Below are positions 57,560 through 64,000 of a stretch of DNA of 64,000 bases, one piece after another (position 1 is the first letter of the stretch; the number at the start of each line of letters is the position of its first letter). This DNA comes from Palaemon carinicauda. Lineage: Eukaryota > Arthropoda > Malacostraca > Decapoda > Palaemonidae. The notes below the pieces were generated by a model that saw only the letters and a list, made by a program, of their open reading frames with translations, was not told where the DNA came from and ran no database searches. The stretch is from the NCBI RefSeq assembly GCF_036898095.1, contig NC_090744.1, positions 5,085,411-5,149,410 on the forward strand, written 5' to 3'. The translations under genes and the position numbers were made by a program.

Positions 57560-59148
57560 CACCTAACTCGCAGTAGTTGAGGAAGTGGGACATCGTTACA
57601 CAATGTGATAGCGGGAGAACTTTAAGGTACTCCTTCATCTCTTCACACTGCAGGCAAGAAAGGGTTCTGCGTTTTCCCGTTCATGGATGAAATAATCCTT
57701 TAAGACTGATTGATAAGAGTCTCATGTACATGACTCCTGCCGTTACTCTCCCCATGGGAGAGTGTTCCCCAAGAGTCCAAGTGACTCATGCACAAGACAA
57801 AATGGCCCATCTGGGATTGGTAGGGGTACTTCTCTCGGGACCTGTATTCAACTGATTGCAAACTTCCTTGTGTTTCTTTATAGAAAGAAGCACCTCTCAG
57901 TATCAGTGGTGAAAGGCTATTGCTCAGCCTTGAGCCAAATTTTCAGACTAGGAAGGGTAGGCCTGTCCTTGTATTGGGAGTAAGCAATGCTCGTGAAGAG
58001 CTATGAGCAGTCCTACTCTCCAAGAGAACTCAAGCCCCCCTTGTAGAAAGTGACCAGACTTGGATCCCTGAAAAAAGTCCTCTCAAGACCCTTTAAGACA
58101 GGCATCAGACAAGGACTTAACTCTTAAGATGGTCGTCTTACTGGTCCTGGTCTGTACAGAGAGTGGGAGAGCTGAATGGCTTACCATATCCACATAGTCA
58201 TTGCGAGGGATGAAGGAAGGTGTAGCTCTCCTTCGCTCCAGAATCCGTGGTGAAAACTCATAATCAGCCCGTTAATGATACGAGGTTCAAATCTTTCATC
58301 TCCTCACTTGAGGCTAACCAACTGAAAATTTGGACAATTTACTTCTCTCCGTGAGAGCACTAATACGACACCTGAAGTGGACTCTACCCTTCAGTTCATA
58401 ACTACAGAACCTCTTTGTCAACTCTGGCAGGATCAAAACAAAGACCTCCATAAACTCCAGCTCCATCAGACTTCAAGGGACTATTAACAGCACAAACTCA
58501 GGCAGCAAGTGAGCTGGAGGAACTGGCACAGGCTTGTGCTTATGAGCACATGCCACATTTGGAAGAACCTGTCAGTGGGCCAAGTCCTGGAAACTCCAGA
58601 CATCCCTCACAGCCCACTATTTACAGGAATGTACCCACAAGTTGCTAGATACATTTTCTTTAGGACCTATGGTAGCAGCTCAGCAGGTGTACTAGCGTCA
58701 CGAGCTCTCTTACAGGATAAGAAGCATCTTGTCTAAGATAACAGTTATGACTCCAGTCTAGGATAGAGGAAAACTATCTGGCCTTTTTTCCTTTTCTATC
58801 TTTCCTTGGAGTACAACAGTCGACCCATTATGTGGCTGGATCACATCTTGATGCAGATAATCTACCATAATCTATTTTTGATCAAGATGGAAGTGCTTTT
58901 CCCCCATTCTCCTGATGAGGGGGAGGATAGATACAGGTAAACTGATTACTTTGTTTTAGCCTTACATTGAAGAAAACACCTCTTTGGGGTATAGATTCCT
59001 CCATGACAGAAACGTAGCATATTCAGGTCATAGGAGGTGGATTGGAATCGATACACCTTCCCCTCTCAAGGACCGAATGCGTAATATCTCAGGATTTTAA
59101 ACCTGTCAGTTTGATTATAGGTACTTCTTTCCACCTAAGGACAAGTTT
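57560..59148 (+). mobile_element. degenerate DIRS element, recombinase part
   Basis: The frame at 57762-57983 (LIANFLVFLYRKKHLSVSVV, then KGYCSALSQIFRLG) matches the core-binding domain of the copy 1 recombinase. CACTATTTACAGGAATGTAC at 58614 onward, then ACATTTTCTTTAGGACCTAT, correspond to the catalytic Tyr stretch and its tail in copy 1 (29265-29335). Between them the frame is lost. The 3' noncoding part (58740-58930) also matches 40870-41060. Confidence 0.72.
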
Positions 59149-59225
59149 TATTAAAGGACTAGGGTTTGTATCTGTATAGGAAATTCTTTTTCTTCGCTAT
59201 ACAAACCCGAGTCCTTTAATGCATC
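59149..59225. repeat. palindromic DIRS-type circle junction
   Basis: TTAAAGGACTAGGGTTTGTA...CTATACAAACCCGAGTCCTTTAA is an imperfect palindrome. It has the same build as the internal complementary regions at 29837 and 38889 (GGTTTGTAT...ATACAAACC). It probably marks the end of the remnant to its left. Confidence 0.6.
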
Positions 59226-60071
59226 CTGTACTTCTGCCTCAACCACTCCCACAAGCCCTTGGTGAAGGTCAGTGCGGTTGCAAGGAGGATGCGAGTGTTC
59301 CTCCCTACCCTTCAGGAACTCGGTTACCTTGATTTATTGTAAGTTCCAAAGTGGTACACCTATTAAAGGACTTTGGTCTTTACTCGATGATTCTGCCTCG
59401 CCATAGTTTCAAGATGAACCATATTGATGCTGATAATTGGTGAAGGTATATGGTCAAGTCCCTCCTTTAAACTTTAATATGTTAATGTTTGAATTTTTTT
59501 ATCAACTTTTTGGGCCTTCGTTCGCTGTCCTTACTCCATTATCTGTATGGCCTTTCCACTGCTTTTAAACATGTTACTTCTTCCATATCTACCACTTCTT
59601 TCGCTATGGATGTTGTATATTTCAGCTAAAACTTTTGTGGTGGAAAAGAACTTCATACCATCTGCCAGAAATAAGGTTGAAAGTCACCGTATAATACAGA
59701 GTGAAAGTCAAATAGGAAATTGACACACAGTAATTGTAATAGTAGTGATTGTATATTTCAGGCTACATTAAAATGACCTGACAAAAAATTGAATAGAAAA
59801 TCAATGGTAAATAAGTAATTATTCAAGTTATATGGTTGAAATTGGGGTCATGACATAATATACAGTAGTGTACTAGTTTTTTGAAGTGCTGAAGTAAAAA
59901 AATAGCTGTCATTTTCTCATATTTTACTTAACAGGTGAAAAAACAATTTGAACAATGGGGCTCAAATGGCAACAATTATTTATAGAATGCCCATTCCGTA
60001 AATCATAACCTAGCTTAGCAAGCTTATGTTAAGATTTGAAATAAGCATCACAAAACAAGACCCACAACCTG

Positions 60072-60075
<4 letters not shown>
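59226..60075. other. unique sequence, weak exon candidate only
   Basis: CATATTTTACTTAACAG at 59920-59936 precedes a short open stretch (GTG AAA AAA CAA TTT GAA CAA TGG, ending in TAG near 59987). It could be a last exon of the gene suggested by 56992-57083; no polyadenylation signal is convincing. Nothing else is recognised. Confidence 0.35.

Positions 60076-60126
<51 letters not shown>
60076..60126. repeat. (TG)n microsatellite
   Basis: About 51 bp of uninterrupted TG. Confidence 0.98.
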
Positions 60127-60128
<2 letters not shown>

Positions 60129-60312
60129 TTCATTAGTTACCCTAGATATATAACAGCTTTTTTCTTTTTCAAAGCTATAGGTACCTTTTCCCAAGCTACA
60201 TAATATTTTCTCTAGCTTTCTTTCACCTTTCCCCCAACTCCTTATAATATGTAGCAAGGCATGTTGCCACCAATTAAACAACAAAATGTATAATTTTTGT
60301 ACTAATCTCTGC

Positions 60313-60370
60313 AAATATCACAAATTTTAGTAATTTGCATTTTCCCTAATGACAGAAACCTGCGTTCTTT
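60313..60370. repeat. DIRS-terminus-like sequence
   Basis: CACAAATTTTAGTAATTTGC, then ATTTTCCCTAATGACAGAAA, resembles the DIRS ends ACAAATTCGTAGGTAATTTG with ATTTTTCCTAACCATACAAA. It is short and diverged, so it is only suggestive of another old element end. Confidence 0.4.
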
Positions 60371-60582
60371 TGTTCCTCAGACAAACATTGCAATGATAGG
60401 GTCGAGCCTGGGGAAGGGTCCTGGCTTGTGCTTACTTGCCCTCACACACTTTAAGGAAACTGTCCTCTAGAAGATTAAGTCTTGGCTCAGCTTCCTCCAG
60501 CAATTAACCATCCTGTCTACTTCTTTGAGAAAAAGCGTGGGAGTTGAGCTGAGGGGTTAGTTCCTTAACTCCAAGGCTTTCC

Positions 60583-62818
60583 TACTACCTGACCTTCCGT
60601 GTGAGCTTGTAGACTACCAAATTTCCTTTCCTTATGACATAATTAGTCTAGGTGTTTAGGTTATGGCGCGTTAAAAAGAATATCGCCTTCAGCCTGAAAA
60701 TATGAGGCCTGTATACCTCATGTAAACCTCAGATATGCTCATATCTTTCTTTATTGCAGAGCGAGACCAGTGATGAATCCTGAAGGTGACGTGAATTATG
60801 TTAACGGCCGCTGCTTCCGGGGCCATCGTCTCAGCTGCTGAGAAAACGGTGTATGCACGAGTCTCTTCACTTTCCGACCCAGTGCTAGGGTAGATATATT
60901 TCCCTCTATCATGAGAAAGAAGGGGGCGAAGTAGAATTTCCTCTTGCCATGCTCTGGATGCTGTAAGGAATAAGTCAACTCATTCAGCACCATGGCAATG
61001 TTGTCCGAGAAGAGAAGGATATTCCCATCTTACTACCTGACCTTCCGTGGAGCTTGTAGACTACCAAATTTCCTTTCCTTATGACATAATTAGACCAGGT
61101 GTTTAGGTTATGGCGCGTTGAAAAGAATATCGCCATCAGCCTGAAAATATGAGGTCTGTATACCTCATGTAAACCTCAGATATGCTAATATCTTTCTTTA
61201 TAGCAGAGCGAGACCAGTGATGAATCCAGAAGGTGATGTGAATTATGTTAACGGCCGCTGTTTCCGGGGCCATCGTCTCAGCTGCTGAGAAAACGGTGTA
61301 TGCACGAGTCTCTTCACTTTCCGACCCAGTGCTAGGGTAGATATATTTCCCTCTATCATGAGAAAGGAGGGGGCGAAGTAGAATTTCCTCTTGCCATGCT
61401 CTGGATGCTGGAAGGAATAAGTCAACTCATTCAGCACCATGGCAATGTTGTCCGAGAAGAGAAGGATATTCCCATCTTACTACCTGACCTTCCGTGGAGC
61501 TTGCAGACTACCAAATTTCCTTTCCTTATGACATAATTAGACCAGGTGTTTAGGTTATTGCACGTTAAAAAGAATATCGCCATCAGCCTGAAAATATGAG
61601 GTCTGTATACCTCATGTAAACCTCAGATATGCTCATATCTTTCTTTATAGCAGAGCGAGACCAGTGATGAATCCAGAAGGTGACGTGAATTATGTTAACG
61701 GCCGCTGTTTCCGGGGCCATCGTCTCAGCTGCTGAGAAAACGGTGTATGCACGAGTCTCTTCACTTTCCGACCCAGTGCTAGGGTAGATATATTTCCCTC
61801 TATCATGAGAAAGAAGGGGGCGAAGTAGAATTTCCTCTTGCCATGCTCTGGATGCTGTAAGGAATAAGTCAACTCATTCAGCACCATGGCAATGTTGTCC
61901 GAGAAGAGAAGGATATTCCCATCTTACTACCTGACCTTCCGTGGAGCTTGTAGACTACCAAATTTCCTTTCCTTATGACATAATTAGACCAGGTGTTTAG
62001 GTTATGGCGCGTTGAAAAGAATATCGCCATCAGCCTGAAAATATGAGGTCTGTATACCTCATGTAAACCTCAGATATGCTCATATCTTTCTTTATAGCAG
62101 AGCGAGACCAGTGATGAATCCAGAAGGTGATGTGAATTATGTTAACGGCCGCTGTTTCCGGGGCCATCGTCTCAGCTGCTGAGAAAACGGTGTATGCACG
62201 AGTCTCTTCACTTTCCGACCCAGTGCTAGGGTAGATATATTTCCCTCTATCATGAGAAAGGAGGGGGCGAAGTAGAATTTCCTCTTGCCATTCTCTGGAT
62301 GCTGGAAGGAATAAGTCAACTCATTCAGCACCATGGCAATGTTGTCCGAGAAGAGAAGGATATTCCCATCTTACTACCTGACCTTCCGTGGAGCTTGCAG
62401 ACTACCAAATTTCCTTTCCTTATGACATAATTAGACCAGGTGTTTAGGTTATTGCGCGTTAAAAAGAATATCGCCATCAGCCTGAAAATATGAGGTCTGT
62501 ATACCTCATGTAAACCTCAGATATGCTCATATCTTTCTTTATAGCAGAGCGAGACCAGTGATGAATCCAGAAGGTGACGTGAATTATGTTAACGGCCGCT
62601 GTTTCCGGGGCCATCGTCTCAGCTGCTGAGAAAACAGTGTATGCACGAGTCTCTTCACTGTCCGACCCAGTGCTAGGGTAGATATATTTCCCTCTATCAT
62701 GAGAAAGGAGGGGGCGAAGTAGAATTTCCTCTTGCCATGCTCTGGATGCTGGAAGGAATAAGTCAACTCATTCAGCACCATGGCAATGTTGTCCGAGAAG
62801 AGAAGGATATTCTCATCT
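60583..62818. repeat. tandem array of five 447-bp units with dimeric higher-order structure
   Basis: Units start at TACTACCTGACC: 60583, 61031, 61478, 61925 and 62372 (the first is one base longer). Variant sites alternate: GTTATGGCGCGTTGAAAAG in units 2 and 4 against GTTATTGC(A/G)CGTTAAAAAG in 3 and 5, GGTGATGTG in 2 and 4 against GGTGACGTG in 1, 3 and 5, and CTTGCAGAC only in 3 and 5. Units 2-3 and 4-5 therefore repeat as an 894-bp dimer. Each unit holds one 65-codon minus-strand open frame (MVLNELTYS, then IEGNISTLALGRKVKRLVHT) that I cannot identify. Unit 5 runs on into a 90-codon version, 62856-62584. Confidence 0.95.
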
Positions 62819-64000
62819 TTCCATCTTGTACCACCAAAAAAACGGTCAATCTCCATGGGTGCCTGTTTTACTGGCGTTTAGAAGGGTTTGTCCAACTTAT
62901 CGAGTTCCAAGATGATGTAATTATCCTTTGGAATAATGTCTCTAACTCTATAGAAGAGGGACCCAATTCTGAGGGTTAGTTCCAGGCATACATCTTCGAA
63001 GGTGGTCCAAGAGGATGATTGGCTGAACCTACCCTTCCTTTCAAAGGCAGGGGGAGATTGCCAACACTTCCTCCTCAATGGGTGTGATCTAACTAATTGT
63101 TGCTCACCTTCCTCAAAGAGGCCACAGATCTTCTGACTTCTCTTCTATGCAAGAGCTTACCTTGTGCAACAATGAAAATTTTTCTTAAGCGAGTGCAAGG
63201 GATGCTTAGGATGGTTCACTCCTCTGTTCCCTAGAAGTGTGCGGGGATTGGAGGCTTTCAACCACGTGTTCATCCAGGCTTCTACGATGGAAAGATCATG
63301 GATTATTTTTCTGGCCACTATGTCCTTCAGAAAATGCAAGAGGATCTGGTGCCAATCAACATTGCACGAGAAGCAGAGTTCACAGTAGTCTTCCTTCCCA
63401 TGTAGCAGCAAATGACCCGAAGTATGGACATTCTCAGAAAATCTCCTCTTCCCAGGAGATACACCTTCATGCTTTCCGCCCTTCTTTGGCGACTTGGTCC
63501 TGGTTTCCACACTCCGGTAAATGGGCACTTCCAAAACGCCAGTTCCAATGAGGTCCGGGAAAAACTTGTTAGTGAGGAAGCCTTCGAGACTGAAGGATGA
63601 CCAGATCTGTTTGAAGACCTCCCCTCACATTAAAGAGCATACAAGAGAAAAGGAGGGTTGCCCCACTAATGGCAACCCTGGGGTCACCTCACCTTGAACT
63701 CCACGGGTTGGCTTGTGAGGACTAGCTACTAAAATTGCACTCTCCACTTGAGCTGTTTGGAGTTGGTTGAGGAGAAAGACAAATTGATCGTAATTTTCTT
63801 TAGCCTACATTGCTCCTACATTCAGGAGGCTTCAAGTTACTGCCAGCTTGTAAGTTTAAGCTACATTCCTCTCGCTATATTCATGGCTGCAGCGAGTATC
63901 AGCATTTTTTCGAAGAATAGTCACTGTATCATTCTCCTGCTTGTGCTCCTTTTGGATCGTCTATACCCTTCTTAACTATCTTAACCTGAGCTTTAAACAA
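62819..64000 (-). other. unidentified, possibly old coding sequence next to the array
   Basis: Minus-strand frames at 62856-62584 (90 codons), 63078-62878 (66 codons, SLFYRVRDIIPKDNYIILEL) and 63534-63157 (125 codons, with WHQILLHFLKDIVARKIIHD) are close together and have protein-like composition. They could be one decayed gene, perhaps a retrotransposon gag, from which the 447-bp unit was amplified. No domain is recognised. Overlapping plus-strand frames look like shadows. Confidence 0.35.

Overview
The window looks like intergenic or intronic DNA of an invertebrate, most likely a malacostracan (decapod-like) crustacean. That assignment is an inference from three things: very long CT/GA, TA and GT microsatellites, many copies of DIRS1-like tyrosine-recombinase retrotransposons, and arthropod-type Ty3/gypsy and BEL/Pao elements. 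I see no bacterial operon, no CRISPR and no complete host protein gene. Nearly all protein-coding signal belongs to retrotransposons.

Layout. 1-7790: a 40-bp TGTTG-rich minisatellite in two blocks, split by CT tracts and a 231-bp tandem duplication. 8380-8960: a C-rich, telomere-like degenerate minisatellite, preceded on the minus strand by a textbook TATA/Inr/CCAAT promoter arrangement. 9064-14698: AT-rich DNA with a GA tract and a 62-bp minisatellite. 14699-22397: a minus-strand CsRn1-like gypsy element (253-bp LTRs, 4-bp target duplication) whose gag is split by a second minus-strand gypsy element, Mag-like (16531-21971, 5-bp target duplication). 22800-23013: a tRNA-like SINE. 23847-29945 and 31253-39250: two plus-strand DIRS1-like copies. 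The second carries a complete 5S-rRNA-like sequence inside its reverse transcriptase/RNase H region and a 23-bp GC-rich minisatellite in its gag region. 39817-41380: DIRS remnants. 41719-56238: a third, minus-strand DIRS-like element of another family, with inverted terminal repeats, an internal complementary region and an apparent spliceosomal intron in gag. A BEL/Pao element (45618-52252, LTRs of 599 and 598 bp, 5-bp target duplication) is inserted in its gag. 57560-59230: a further DIRS remnant. 60583-62818: five tandem 447-bp units with alternating (dimeric) higher-order structure.

How the parts relate. The DIRS elements carry gag, reverse transcriptase/RNase H and a tyrosine recombinase, and would re-insert as circles. 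The gypsy and BEL elements carry gag, protease, reverse transcriptase, RNase H and a DDE integrase. Every element seen is damaged: in-frame stops, frameshifts, deletions, or substitutions at catalytic sites (integrase D to G; reverse transcriptase YLDD to YLND or YLDG). Two or three short, splice-flanked open segments (30693-30827, 56992-57083, perhaps 59937 onward) may be exons of a plus-strand host gene whose introns are filled by these elements. This is the most speculative part of the annotation.
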